A stretch of 64,000 nt of DNA from Amaurobius ferox (lineage: Eukaryota; Arthropoda; Arachnida; Araneae; Amaurobiidae): contig OX578140.1 in the NCBI GenBank assembly GCA_951213105.1, forward strand, positions 122,571,985 through 122,635,984, in the 5' to 3' direction. A program made the position numbers and the translations under genes. Below are positions 10,815 through 22,859 of this stretch, in pieces. The notes under the pieces were generated by a model. That model searched no databases. It saw nothing but the letters and a program-made list of their open reading frames with translations, and had not been told where the DNA came from. Each line of letters starts with the position of its first letter. The first letter of the stretch is position 1.

Positions 10815-13107
10815 CAGTGACCGCCGCTTATAAGAAACACGTTCGTTTCGCTCGTTTTGTTTCTTATAAGCAGTTGTTTCTTAAATCCGGAAATTTTTTA
10901 AATATCGTTCTTCCATTGTAAATACTAACTATTGAACACAGTTTTACAGAATTTAAAAGATAAATGTATATAAGTAAAACATTAGTACGTACATAATACA
11001 TTTGTAAATTGAGTTTTGCATTCAAAAATATTTCTTATTTTACGAATTAAGCCTTACAACTTAAAATATTATCTATATGCATATACTAGTATGTAGTTAA
11101 ATAAGAATAAAAAGTAAAACTCATAGTTCGTTCATTTATGTATAAGAGCATAGTACATTTTCATACATACCGTAATCTGTTACTGAGGAACAGCAAAAAA
11201 TTATCCAGTGTAGTTTGTGCTAACGAGTCTGTGATTAGTTTACGTACATCCATTTCTAAATCATAAAATAGTCCATAAACTTTTTCTGATGTCCCTCTAT
11301 GTTCAAGAGTTTTTCTAATTATAGTTAGGGCTTCTCGCGACTGTTTGGCTGTAGAAAAATTTTCTTCTTGTGGAACGTCGTCTTCATTTTCTTCTTCGTT
11401 GCAAACATTCTGAATTTTCGCAACTATGTCATCATCACTTTTTTCTTCAGATGTTTGTAAATTTTCGTCGATGTGAATCCATTCTTCGAGAGGTGCTTCT
11501 AATTCTTCTTCATCTTCTGCTGGTATGTCAACATTATTTTTCAAAAATCCTGCTTTACGGAAGCAATTAAAAATGCATATGTCAGAAACATTTTTCCATG
11601 CGCCTGCGATCATATGGATAGCATCAAGCAAGGTTATTTTCCTGCTTATTTCGGAAGCCGATCCTTTCTCTTCATCAATTGCATCCACTGTCGCAAATTT
11701 GATCGATACAGAGTTTTAAATGCTTTAATAATTCCTTGGTCAAGAGGCTGTATGATGGAAGTTGTATTGGGTGGCAAAAAACAAAGTTCAATGTTTGTCA
11801 GCTGTACTACAGGATGAGCCGAACAGTTGTCAAGGATTAAAAGATTTTTTTCTTTTCCCATCAGTTCCCTGTCCCACTTTAACAAAAAGTCTTCAAAAAT
11901 TCTACTTGTCATCCAGGCATTCTTTGAATTTTCGTAGATCACTGGCAATTTTTTTATTCCAATTAAACAGCGAGGACGTTTGCTTTTGCCAATAACTAAA
12001 GGGTTTTTTACAGTTCCCGTCATATTAGTTGTTAGCAGAACTGTAACTCGATCTTTTTGTTTTTTTCCAACGGAGGATAGATCATTTTTGAACATCATTG
12101 TATACTCGGGCATCGCTCTAAAATAGAGCCCAGTCTCGTCAGTGCTAAAAATTTGATGAGGAGCGTATTTTTCTAATAGAGATGGTAAGCTATGCGTAAT
12201 CCATGAAGATGCCGACTCGGAGTCCGTGTCCTGCTTCTCTCCATAATTTTTTTTGTACACAATGTTATTTCGTTCTTTCCAGCGGCTTAACCAACCATCA
12301 GTCGCACGGAACTCTTTTTCTCCTAATTTTTCCGCAAAATTTTCTGCTTTTTTCAATAAAATTGCCCTACTGATAGGAGCGTTCTTTAATCTGGCGTTAG
12401 AAAACCATTGTAAGAGTGCTTCCTCTATAGCAGCTGCCTTTCCTTCTCGCTTCCGTTTTCTTTGAAGATTACAATTTGGCGTCAAAATTTCATTTCTGCC
12501 TTTCCGAATTTTACATAATGTTGAGTGCGGAATTTCTAATGCAGAAGCAACTTCTCTTTGACTACACGGAGGTAGAGAATCATACTTTTTAAGTAAACTT
12601 TGCTTTTCAAGCAAAGTAAGGGTTTTTCTCTTTTGAGACATGTTTCCACTAGCAAAACATAAAATTACTAACTAAAGCTGTACGAATCTTATTTGAGTGC
12701 ATAAGCAAAGATGCCTTTCCTTATCAGTACGTTTCCTTAACTGCCAAAAGATTAAAACTCGTTTCTTACTGGTTTTGGGGTTGCTCCCCCTAAGCCTTTC
12801 TACGGAGAAATTCTCTGTCATCCTTTGTTAAATAGCAAACTCCCACCCCCTCCCCGTACGCCCAGAGACAAGAGATAACAACTCGCCCTTCAGTTAACCT
12901 TAAACAAATCGATTTTTTTTTTTACACCCGCGTCGCAAGGAAATCAACAAATTTTCTGTAGGAAACTGTTTCTTATAAGCGGAATCGTGTTTCTTATAAG
13001 CGACACAATTTTAATGTTGAAACGAAGTTTGTATTTGTTTCTGTCGTTTTGGGTCTTATAAACGGCTGTTTCTTATAACCACTGAATCTTATAACCGGCG
13101 GTCACTG
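10815..13107 (-). mobile_element. Autonomous-type Tigger (pogo superfamily) transposon
   Basis: The left end CAGTGACCGCCGCTTATAAG and right end CTTATAACCGGCGGTCACTG are inverted repeats, flanked by TA on both sides (10813-10814 and 13108-13109). The element is 2293 bp, normal for Tigger, and carries a CENP-B-like transposase on the minus strand. Both ends carry repeated TTCTTATAAGC motifs, probably transposase-binding sites: about three on the left and five on the right. The sequence outside the TA pair rejoins as uninterrupted PA text, so both ends are exact. Confidence 0.93.
11161..12641 (-). pseudogene. Tigger/CENP-B-type transposase, one frameshift
   Basis: Cut-and-paste transposase acting in the nucleus on its own terminal repeats. 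The start at 12641 (MSQKRKTLTL) opens an N-terminal helix-turn-helix of Psq/CENP-B type (residues about 5-50), then a CENP-B-type helix-turn-helix (about 70-135) with DGWLSRWKERN, then a DDE catalytic core. Catalytic acidic residues are visible as STDETG (D168), ILDNCSAH (D271) and QPLDQG (D301). The last two are separated by 29 residues, the DD29D pattern of Tigger. The first frame stops at 11646. The C-terminal part continues in another frame (11161-11688) with AIHMIAGAWKNVS and NCFRKAGF, so one indel lies near 11700. All catalytic residues precede the break. Otherwise it is a near-intact, probably young copy. Confidence 0.9.
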
Positions 13108-13282
13108 TATTATTCATTTATATTCCCATAGGTCCTATAGACCGTCTGAACAACATACTAAAATTTCATTTTGATTAAGTCATTTTTACGGCAGTTATCG
13201 TGCTAACGGACAGACAGACAGACAGACAGACAGACAGAATGAACAAAGTCATAAACACTTTTCAACTTTGCTGTAAAGTGTT

Positions 13283-13957
13283 AAAAAAAACCTTTTTTTC
13301 GCTGAGCAGCATCGTTAAAGCAGCATTATTATTTGTTAAATGCTAAATTCACTTTCAACATCATCAGTCTCAAAAATACTTTCATGCCATTTGCGATGCA
13401 ATACTAAAAATACAGACTAACGGATACAATTTCATTTATGTAAAACAAAAAATAGAGGAGCATACCTCTATAAAAAAACATAGGAGCAGCTGATCTCGGC
13501 TGTGAGTACACATCAAAGGGATCCCTTTCCTAGGGTTACAGGCACAGAAATCCTCAAAATCTCACAGTTCACAAACATTAGAATAAATTCACTTTGCAAA
13601 TCAATTTTCAAGAAACCCCCCCCCCCCCATAGAACATTATTTTTCATCTTAAAATTTCATTATTAGTTTTAACGTCATTAAACTAAAACAAACTTTGTTA
13701 ACTCCACGGGGTTATGGCGCGAGTTTGCCACGGTCAGAATTTTTAAGGGTAGCGAACAAGCTGGTCGTCGAAGGCGGCTAGTAATACAAAAAGTTAAAGT
13801 CAGTTAGTTAATGTCATTTATGTACTCATAAACTTGTAAAGTTATTTTATGCATTATTGAATAACTTATACATAAAATGGTTTAATATCTAAAATCAACT
13901 TATAATACTTTCGAATAAATATGAGTTTGTGTAAGATAAAAACTTCAGAGAGCAGCA
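13283..13957. other. Unassigned spacer
   Basis: No gene recognised. It contains a run of nine or more C at about 13617-13627. A short dispersed repeat partner of 6645-6850 follows at 13958-14160. Confidence 0.4.
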
Positions 13958-14160
13958 ACTCCTGAACGTATTTAAATTTTACGCAAGAAATGATTTAATA
14001 GAAAATTTGGTGAATCGAAAGCAACCGTTCGAAAATCGAATAAATCTACTCCAACCTAAATGTTTGTTTTCGTAATAAAAAGCATCTGTTATGAATTATG
14101 TATCATCCGATATCCGACCCATTCACGTCATTACGATCCCCTTGAGCTTTCGGAATTCGT
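13958..14160. repeat. Dispersed repeat, partner of 6645-6850
   Basis: The order of short matches (CCGTTCGAAAATCGAAT, GTTATGAATTATG, ATTCACGTCATTACG) mirrors 6645-6850. The class is unknown and the two copies are well diverged. Confidence 0.45.
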
Positions 14161-14266
14161 GATAATGAGGACTGTTCGTAATACCGAGTACACTTCGAGG
14201 TCTGGAAGATTAAATGGTAGAAGCTAACGAATTTGGAACAGAACATTGAAGTAACTATTATTTTAA

Positions 14267-14530
14267 ATGTTTTTGAGCAAATATTTAGTCATGAATTTAG
14301 AAAAAGGAATTAATTGTATGGGTAATGAGCGGTTCCAAGCTTCCAAGTCATGCTTAAAATCAATTGCAAAATCAGACCAAAAATCACGACTACGCAACAT
14401 GAGTGACCGTGGAGTTAGAGAAGGAGATAAAACTCCTTTGGTTGAAACGCTTGAAAATGCCATAACGCTAGGTGTCGCTAGTGTTAGTAAAGAGCACTTT
14501 GTTTCCATTTGGCACAATACAGAAGCATAG
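14267..14530 (+). other. Open frame of 87 codons, function unknown
   Basis: A start at 14267 gives MFLSKYLVMNL and a soluble, charged remainder with DRGVREGDKTPLVETLEN and a stop at 14528. No family is recognised, and there is no signal peptide or membrane segment. The opposite strand is also open over nearly the same span, which weakens the coding case. It could be a transposon relic or chance. Around it (14161-15090) nothing else is recognised. Confidence 0.15.
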
Positions 14531-15090
14531 CATTGAATACATGTATTTTTGATTATTTTTAAATTAAGATTTCCTAATTATCAGTATAATTGATCAGTAT
14601 TTTTTACAGTTGTAGGACAGAGTTCAGAATATAGGGAAATAAAAATAAATTGAATGGGTAAAATAATTTTGAATATGTAGGAATATTCATTATTGTTTCA
14701 GTTCTAATTTGCATTACTCTACTGATTTATTTCCACAAATTTGACAGTTTAAATACATATTTTAAGCCTTTCATCATAGAAATACATATAATGTATGGGC
14801 TCTTATCCTATCGCAGCGCCACCTGAATTATTCTCAAATGATATTGGCATTTTCTCAGTATGGAGTTTTAACCTTTCCTCCTTTGTGAGTGACATTTGCC
14901 GTAGCGTTGTGATTCTATTTTGATGATAATGATATTAATGATCCAATAATATTGATATTGCAAATTGTTTCATGATTTTTTTCTTTTAATCTGTTTACAT
15001 CCAGAGTAGTCAACCAGATAATTTTTAACGCCTAGCCAAATGTATGGCGAATTTAATAATATTGACTTAACCAATGTTAAGTGTATTTCT

Positions 15091-15510
15091 AAAATTGATA
15101 TTACTAAATCACTAAAGCAATTAAATTCCATCCATTAATTTCCATCTAGCTTTAATGATGTTCCATCATTTATTGTCAAAAGTTACTCTGACGTATGAAT
15201 TTACCCTTTACTCATTTTATTAAACCGTTCGATTAAATCTATGACTTCACCCCCAATGTTTGGAATTACAGTAAAGTTATTCCTGTACACAAAATTAACA
15301 ACAAACATGATATTTCTAACTACAAAACTATTGCTATACTGTCCCCCTTTTCCAAAGTATTTGAATGTGTTATGCATGAAAATATATTTCTCATATTAAA
15401 CACTGGGTCTCTCCTTATCGATATGGTTTTATGCCAATTAGCTCAAAGTTATCTAATTTAACTTGTTTCACTTATGACATTACTGATGCTTTTGAAAACA
15501 AATAATATTT
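15091..15510 (+). pseudogene. LINE reverse-transcriptase fragment (Jockey/CR1-like), decayed
   Basis: Translating across breaks gives fragments typical of non-LTR retrotransposon reverse transcriptase: ITKSLKQLN, DVPSFIVKS, then KVIPVHKINNKHDISNY, AILSPFSKVFE, and further on TYDITDAFENK. This matches the usual order of the region before and into the fingers domain (VIPVHKK...DISNYRPI...LSxxSKxFE). An in-frame TGA lies at about 15196, and at least one frameshift lies between about 15225 and 15270. No start, endonuclease domain or 3' end is seen, so it is a short dead fragment. Confidence 0.7.
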
Positions 15511-15574
15511 AAATGTTCTCTACACTGTTTTTAGTATATATTTTGATCATATAGATTAGGGATTATTGCGGTGA

Positions 15575-15581
<7 letters not shown>

Positions 15582-15606
<25 letters not shown>

Positions 15607-15867
15607 TCCTCAAGTACAATCAAAATGAAATATAAAATCCAAGAATATCTTCATTTCGGGATTCCGTTTTTTTCCCTTGGCATAGATTGTTGTTTCGGGC
15701 GTGAAGTGATTTCTGCGAGTGTTTCCTGGGATTAAAAGCATGCTTAAACCAGGAAAAAGGGGTCGCAATCCCCCTTGACCTCTCCACAACCCCGTAAGCA
15801 CACAACTTCTAACTGTATTAATCCATTTTCAATCTCATTTTTTCTTATTATATATATATATATATAA
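15582..15867 (+). mobile_element. Penelope-like element 3'-end fragment in TA repeats
   Basis: A non-coding segment lies between two (TA)n tracts (15582-15606 and 15847-15867). Its core GAGTGTTTCCTGGGATTAA, then AAGGGGTCGCAATCCCCCTT and GACC, parallels the 3' end of the Penelope-like element at 41365-41445 (GAGTGTTTCCTCAGGAG and AAGGGGTCACAATCCCCCTT). The second motif can form a GGGG/CCCC stem-loop. Confidence 0.5.
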
Positions 15868-16828
15868 ATGGAGTAAAATAAATAATTGTTTATGTATATT
15901 ATAGGAATTATGCTAAATATTGAAAAGTCTCATGGTCGACATCAATGGGATACTCGAAAAAATATTCTAAACGCATAAACATCGCAAATAAACGCATACC
16001 ATTTTTATGTTGTCCGTTATGCACCTAGAATAACAATAAATCCTGAAAGATAAGCAATAAAAATACTGCCCACATAAATGGCAGAGCATTGTTACGTATG
16101 TTTTACTTATATTTATTAAAATGTCATCTTTTCTATTTATATTTGAATTTACAGCTACAAAACATAACCTCTTCAGGTTGCCTTACACGTAGCGATATGA
16201 TAATAAGCGCAATTTTGCGAAGTCATTAACTTCTTAAAGAGGATATTATTAGGATATAAGATTATTATATATAATATTATATAGGATATTATGTGGGATA
16301 TCTACAGACACATCAGGATCCGGGCAAAAAATAGCTGCGTAGTTGCAAGTTGACCCGTTTGATCGGATGCCAGACACTTCAATATTTTTTCAGCAGAACT
16401 CATCTATCTGACCCTTTTTTAGCACAACCAACATATCTGACATTTTATATCACCTCTCATTAATTGTGTACTTTTTTATGATCTCCTTTTTCACTCCTCT
16501 TTCGAATTTCTCTTGTAGGCTTCATCCCCCACAGTTCTGTCCTCATTGGTAGTATCACCCCCCCCCCCCATCCCTGGTATGCAAAAACCCCACATCTTAA
16601 TGGTACGCAAAACACTGGAGCGTAATCCCTCACAGTGGCAATTACCGCAGGATCCAGCTGAATGTGTGTGGTGATCTTATCGTGACACATAAATATTAGT
16701 TAGTTTTAATGTCAAAAGTGGAGTCGTATAGTCCGACCACCTTGTTCGAGGCAATTAGACTTTATTATATATAACTCTGACTTTTACTCGTCTTGGCATA
16801 TATTGTGATAAAATGTTCTACTACCGAG
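15868..16828. other. Unassigned spacer
   Basis: No family recognised. It contains a C run at about 16560 and short TATA-rich stretches. Confidence 0.4.
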
Positions 16829-17135
16829 GTCCTCAAACTACGGCCCGTGGACCCAATGCGGCCCGCGAGCTGCTGCAATATGGCCCGCTGCCAAATGCAT
16901 GAATGAGGTAGAAACGGAAATGAAATTAATGCTACATTTCACATAATTTAATAGCATCTCGTTTTACATGCACTACGCTGTTTCTACGCTTTCATATGAG
17001 ATATGCTGTTTTTATCGAAATTTTAAAATCAAAATACAGTACTATTTGTGCCACAACTGCAGCATGTATTTTTTCCACTCATTTTTTTTTCTCGCTCAAC
17101 CCCACTCGTGGTGTTCAAAAGACTCCCCTCTGCGG
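16829..17135 (+). mobile_element. Possible hAT-type short element or fragment
   Basis: The left edge CCGAGGTCCTCAAACTACGG, followed by CCCGTGG, GCGGCCCGCGAG and GGCCCGCTGCC, resembles the GTCCTCAAACTACGGCCC terminus of Charlie-like hAT elements. A degraded inverse may lie at about 17108-17132 (GTTCAAAAGACTCCCCTCTG). No target duplication was confirmed, so the right edge is uncertain. Confidence 0.4.
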
Positions 17136-18362
17136 TTTACAGAAGTACATTGCTAACTCATTTTTATAAATTTCTTCCAAAAACGAATTTCTACAAACTG
17201 AAAAGTTTGCACAAGGACTTTGCATTCATTTTGCACTCATTTTGTTGATCATAGATGTTGAACTTGGCTGCGAATACTCGAATACTTTGAATACTAGGAA
17301 GTATGAGATCTGGAATATAACGTCACTAGAAGAAATTCGAATACTTCAAATATCGCGCTGCGATTAACAGCAGGTTTTGGAAAATCAGGATTTCCCAGAA
17401 GAATAAATTCGAAAGTACCTGGAAGAAAGTTTACTTTCAAATGAAAACATTTTTGCCTACTGGAAAATGAACAGACTGTATTCTCATTTGAAGAAATTAT
17501 TTTCGAAACAACTAAACACGCTGCCGTCAACAGTTTTTTAAAAGCGATTCTCTAGCGCCTCTGGTTTAATTTGCGATACAGACAAGACGAAAACTGATTC
17601 CGAACGTGTTCAAATTATTTTTTTCTTAAACGAAAGTCTGTAGTAGGTAAAAAGCATTCGCTATTATTCAATTATCGTACTTAAGAGTAAACAAAATAAA
17701 AAACTACTGTAAACTAATTAAAATTTTAAAAAGTTTCATTTCTAAATAATTGTATTTTTACTACACATTTTCTTTATTAATTTATTTGCTACTAATTAAT
17801 AATATTTAACAAAAGTAAATATTATTTATTAACAATCTGAAAAAACTATTCGGGGTATTCGAATATTAGAGGTATTCAAATATTCGGGATCTGATTGATA
17901 TTCGAATACGATATTCAAATTCGAAAAAAATGCTATTCGCCCATCTCTTCAAAAAAAAATCCAAGGAGATATAAAACAGAACAACAGAACGAACAACTGA
18001 AGATTCCAAAAAAAAATCACTCAAAACGATGTGAAAGGAAAACACTGTGAATTACACAAGACAACAAAAGCTTATAGCATTTAACAAAAGGGAAAGAAAC
18101 AAACAATATTGAAAACCAAATTTTCAAACTGCAAACGAAAAGGAAAAGTATAGTAGCTAACAACTATAGTAGCTAATTGTAACAACGGGTATCAGAAAAT
18201 AAATGAATCAACTTTACACAAAAAGTAAAACATATAAAGTAGCAAGTAACAAAAAGTACAACCAGTTTTGAAAAGTAAATAAGCAACCATCCACCAGAGA
18301 AGTAAAATAGATGATATAAATAAAGGACCGGAAAATAAATTTTCAATGTTGATCACATTTTT
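17136..18362. other. Unassigned A+T-rich spacer
   Basis: No coding or repeat family recognised. It contains ATTCGAATA-like motifs near 17330 and 17860-17930 that may be chance. Confidence 0.4.
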
Positions 18363-20200
18363 ACTTTCCCTACAGACATAAGACAGGGTCAAAATCTAGA
18401 ATTCGAGTTTTCGACGGAAAAGCACGTTTCAAGTACTCCTAAACTAGAATCGAACATTTTTAAAATGATGTCTGTGTGGGTATGCATGTTAATGTATGCA
18501 TCCGTGAGTTTGTGGACGCGATATCTCACGAACGAAGCGCTTCAAAAATAATTTGATACGATTATTACAGTCAGTGAATGCTGTCATATCATGCGGCTCT
18601 ATTGATTTAGAAGACTCTTCCTTCCGATTTTCGAATGAATTTTTAAAAATATCAGAACCTTCAATCAAAATGAATAAATAGACAGCTTAGGCATAATTTT
18701 TCATTAGAAAACGAATGACGCAACTTTTGGAATGCTAGCATGAAATCTTTTCGAAATATCGTACATTTTTCAAATAAAATTATTAAACACATTGCACGAA
18801 ATTTAGTAGTAAATATAGTGAAATATGCATTAAATCAAAAAACAACAAATTATAAATTAAAAGGTCATTTAATAAAATCAATCCTTTATGACGTACAAAT
18901 ATTTAACCTTTTGCTTACGGGTGGGACAGCGCCAACCCCAAACGAAGAACCTCTCAAAAAGACAAGTATTTGACATACCCTATCCCAAAAAGTTCGATCC
19001 CCTTTTGCAGATATTGGCAACCATGGATACCAAAGTCTGCAAAGGGGGATTGAAAACATAGAACTATACCATTAGACTGATACGATTCGAAAAAATAGAA
19101 CTGTCCTTTTTTCGCAAAATGGGCCCCAAAATCTGAAAAATAAAACTAAATATACTAAATATAAGTATTCATTAAATGCTTGTTTACCAAGTAATGCTTA
19201 ACGACGAAATGAATAAGATTAACTGCGTTACTCTATGACGAACCGGTTAAGTTATTTGGAATTTTGAAAAGATGGACCTGTTTTGAAATATGAAGTTGCA
19301 AAAGGCAAATGAAAACTCATTACAACTATGAAATGGATATAATATCAAGTAAGTGCCCGTGTTAATTTGAGAGATGAAACCCAACTTGACTGTTATCAAT
19401 TTAAATTTGTAGAGAAAGTCCTGTGTTGTCAGTGTCATTACTTCATTGGTAAGAAACATGATAAAAGTAAAATTTCCGGAAAACTTTTCTAGGTGTTCCA
19501 TCCATTCTTTGTTTTACCCCATTTGAAATCAATTTGTGTGCATAACTAAAGAGCTACAAGTGCTAGATCTTCTGGCATGTGACCAAGATTTTCAGTTTGG
19601 AGTGTTTTGCGGTTAAAGTTATGTTATTCTTTTCGGAAAAGCTACGAACTCCCAGAGTATCATGAGAGATTCTTACGTGAGTAGGAAAACTAAAATTAAG
19701 GCTAAAATATTGGATATATGATTGTTCTGTGATATGATATGAAATACGAACCAAATTTCAAAAGAACTTTGTACGACGTCCACTAATGTTGATTAAATTT
19801 TGGCACGATTAAGAAAAAGGGACCTGCCTTTTTGGCGAAATAACCCTCAAAAATGATCAAATCTAAGCCAAAAGGCTATATATGTTCAAATGTATCAAAT
19901 AAATGCTTGTGATATAAGTAATTTTAGCCGATGGAAAGACTGACATCAATCCCATTACTATCGAACTAATCGTTCTTGAGATATTGTAGTTTTTCGTAGG
20001 TTTGAAATGGCGTCATTGAAATACGTCTAATTGCCAAATGAAAGCGAAAATTGAATTAAAACTGTAAATTAAGTGTAATTTTAAATAATTATCCATGTCA
20101 CTTTAGGCAATTAAACTCAATATCATGAATTATGAAAGAAAGAAAAAAGAGGAAATAAATTTGAGTCTATAGGGAGAATCATGTGCTGTCCACATTAGAT
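18363..20200 (+). mobile_element. Old, longer PB relative
   Basis: The 5' end ACTTTCCCTACAGACATAAG with GTTTTCGACGGAAAAGCACG and CTCACGAACGAAGCGC is clearly PB-like up to about 18800. A PB-type 3' end (GAATCATGTGCTGTCCACAT) lies at about 20175-20197. The 1.3 kb between shows little PB similarity beyond a TTCTTGAGATATTGTAG motif near 19975. It is either a longer subfamily or two ends of an old copy with insertions. Frames inside are short and not recognised. Confidence 0.45.
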
Positions 20201-20519
20201 ATTTTATACAGATAAACAAATTTAGATACCATATGAAAACAATAATAACAATCTGATTTGGCCAGCAAATGACTTTACTGGTTCAGTTACCAGTCATTAA
20301 GCATCTTTAAAATCACCAAGTTCATTTAACCACCCAAATGTTTTAAACAAAATAAAATATGTCGTGCTTATGCACTAATATTTCACCAAAGAGTAAGTAA
20401 ACAAATTGAGCTGCAACAACCGTGACATTTTAAATATTACAGCTCTCCCACTCAATGATAAACCTAGATTAAAATACTAAAATATCGAAATTATAAAAAC
20501 TATACTTCTAAAACTAAGA

Positions 20520-20745
20520 GCTCCATTCAAAATTCCATTGTAATCAATTGTAGATATTTCAAAGAGCTGCAAATTCAATTGTAACCATTTGTAGAGCTTT
20601 CCAAGAGCTACAAATTCAATTGTATCTATTTGTAGAGCTTTCAAAGAGCTACAAATTCAATTCTAACCATTTTTAGAGCTTTCAAAGAGCTAAAAATTCA
20701 ATTATAACCATTTGTAGAGCTTTCAAAGAGCTATAAATTCTTTCT
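20520..20745. repeat. 41-bp tandem repeat, about five units
   Basis: AAAGAGCT recurs at 20561, 20602, 20643, 20684 and 20725, exactly 41 bases apart, with CAAATTCAATTGTAACCATT between. Each junction makes an imperfect palindrome of TTTGTAG and CTACAAA around AGCTTTCAAAGAG. Confidence 0.85.
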
Positions 20746-21756
20746 TATTATTTATAGTTAGAACTTTTTTTTTAAATTTATTTTTAATCTTTTTTGAACT
20801 TGACAAGGCGATTGCTCGAGAAACTATAAGAGCTTTTTGAAAAAAAGAAATATAGATTTAGAAACTAAATTTCCTAGTACATATTTTTGTCGCTTACTAA
20901 TTATATCTATCTTTTATAGTTTCGAAGATATTTGGAGTGAAAAATGAAAAAAACTCTCACTCGAACAGATAATTTTTAAAGTTTTTTCGAAAAAAGAGTT
21001 CCAAATATTAAATATATTTTATATATTCATAATCTGGACCCTATTTTTGACAAAACAGGAAAAATTATTTACAATTTTATCTATTAGATTCGGAAACATT
21101 AGTGTTCAAAATTGTTTACATTTTTCGTAACTCTCCGATTTCCGCCGTAGATAACCCCAAACATATATGCTATCCAGATCACAAGTATTCTTCAAACATT
21201 TTATCTTTTGAAGAAATGTCTGTTTAATAAAATAGCATTTAATAGCAAATAGTAATTAATAGCAAATAGAGCTTTTACAATATAGCAAATACTATGTTTA
21301 AACGAAATTAAGCTATTGAAGCGTTTATGCACCTACATGTATTTCGGTTTCCAACTTATTGCTTTTCACTGAAATTACGGAATTGAAACGACCACGCCCA
21401 AATGTTTTACTTGAAATTTTCACCAGCACGCATAAAGCGATTTTTTTTGTTCTCTTTTATTATTAGATTTGGGACTTTTAGAATTCTGATGGTAACATTC
21501 AGGCAATTCATGCAAATTTTTTCCATAATTGCTTCCGGATCTTAAAGCCTCTCATTTTAAAATTGGTTATTGCTTTATATCAGAGTATAATGCACAGCAA
21601 AATCGTTTATGAAGAGAATCCATGTGGGGAGAAATATCTAAAAAGAAACTCCCGTACAAAAAATATAATTAACTAGTTCAAAAAAAAACTGAAAAAATGA
21701 ACTAGTTGTAAAAGTATAATTAACTCAACTCGAATTTCTCATACCAAAATCCATTT
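20746..21756. other. Unassigned spacer
   Basis: A+T-rich; no terminal repeats or frames of note. Confidence 0.4.
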
Positions 21757-21760
21757 TTAA

Positions 21761-22411
21761 CCCTTTTGCGACGGCGGCATTCCGGAACTGCAGCGACCCA
21801 AAGGACAGAGAGCTTCGCTTCCGAACTGTTTGCATTTTTTTTGCGCTAAGCCTAACTCTCGAAAAAAATTCACTAAAAATCACCTATTCAACACAGAAAT
21901 CTACTTTTTTCAGAAATAAAAGAAATATTTATTTTCTATTTGATGTATATTTTCCATACAAATCTGAATACAAAATACTCGTTAGTTGCTCCCATTCTTT
22001 TAACTGAAATAAACGAATAATTTCACTGCCTCTAAAATCCAAGAAAAAAAAAATACTCTCTTATATTCCTATGATTCACCAACGAAATCATAAAGCTGAA
22101 ATCGAAACAAAACCTGAAACTCAATTATAAAATTGTTGATGTTTTACATCATCATGTTTCACAGATGCAATCGGAGAAATAATTCATTGGATCCTCCTTA
22201 TGCCCAGGTCATGTATCTGCAAAATACATTGAAGTTAGTTCCACGGACATTTAACGTCATCTAGTAGACAAATTAAAACGTTCCATGTGAAAACATGCAT
22301 GCGTGCCACTCGCCGTTTACGGTAAAGTTTCCTTCGTCACGAGTGCGTGCCGTCCGTCCTTGAATGCAAGTTCGCAGCCGACACGCGGGCGTGCCAATCG
22401 TCGCGAAAGGG
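21761..22411. mobile_element. piggyBac-like non-autonomous element
   Basis: The left end is TTAA then CCCTTTTGCGACGG; the right end is CGTCGCGAAAGGG then TTGA. The inverted ends differ at one of 13 positions, and the 4-bp target is TTAA on the left with a one-base change on the right. CCCTTT ends with TTAA targets are characteristic of piggyBac-type elements. It is 651 bp with no transposase frame, so it would depend on a helper. Confidence 0.7.
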
Positions 22412-22859
22412 TTGAGTAGCTTGCATTTTTTTTATTTTTTATTTGTTTTTTAAAATTTTTGTAAGAAAAAATTTGACACAATTATAGAACGTTACCCTTT
22501 ATTTTAAACGAAAAAAAACTCATTTGTAAAAACATCTTTGGATTGATACCAAGGTAGACAGTGTACTCGGGACAGTAACTTGTCCCTCTCCCCGAGACTA
22601 ATGACGTCATGACTACAAAAATTGTATCGCTGCCATTTATAACTACAGTGATTGAATCTGTTAAGTTTCAGGAACAATACGCCATAAATAAACCCCTTTC
22701 AAGCATAATTATGTAAAATTTTGTCGTATGCTGATATGTTAAAAATATAAATTTTCAAATAAATTTCGATGTTTTTGCTCGAATATCAAAAAATTCAATA
22801 TAGTTCTAGATTTCCCGTTAACAAAGCCGGATATAAAGCTTCGCGAATTAACATTTGTG

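Larger units (their letters stand above)
9678..13282 (-). mobile_element. PA family copy 2, split by a Tigger element
   Basis: Read on the minus strand, the 5' palindrome ends at 13282 (AACACTTTACAGC) and the 3' end ACAAGAAAGATCAATC lies at 9678. Three internal CATCGAAAA modules are present near 9830-10200. A 2.29 kb Tigger element (10815-13107) interrupts it in the segment GGGTGATATTATTC. Without the insert the copy is about 1.3 kb, full length for the family. Confidence 0.8.
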
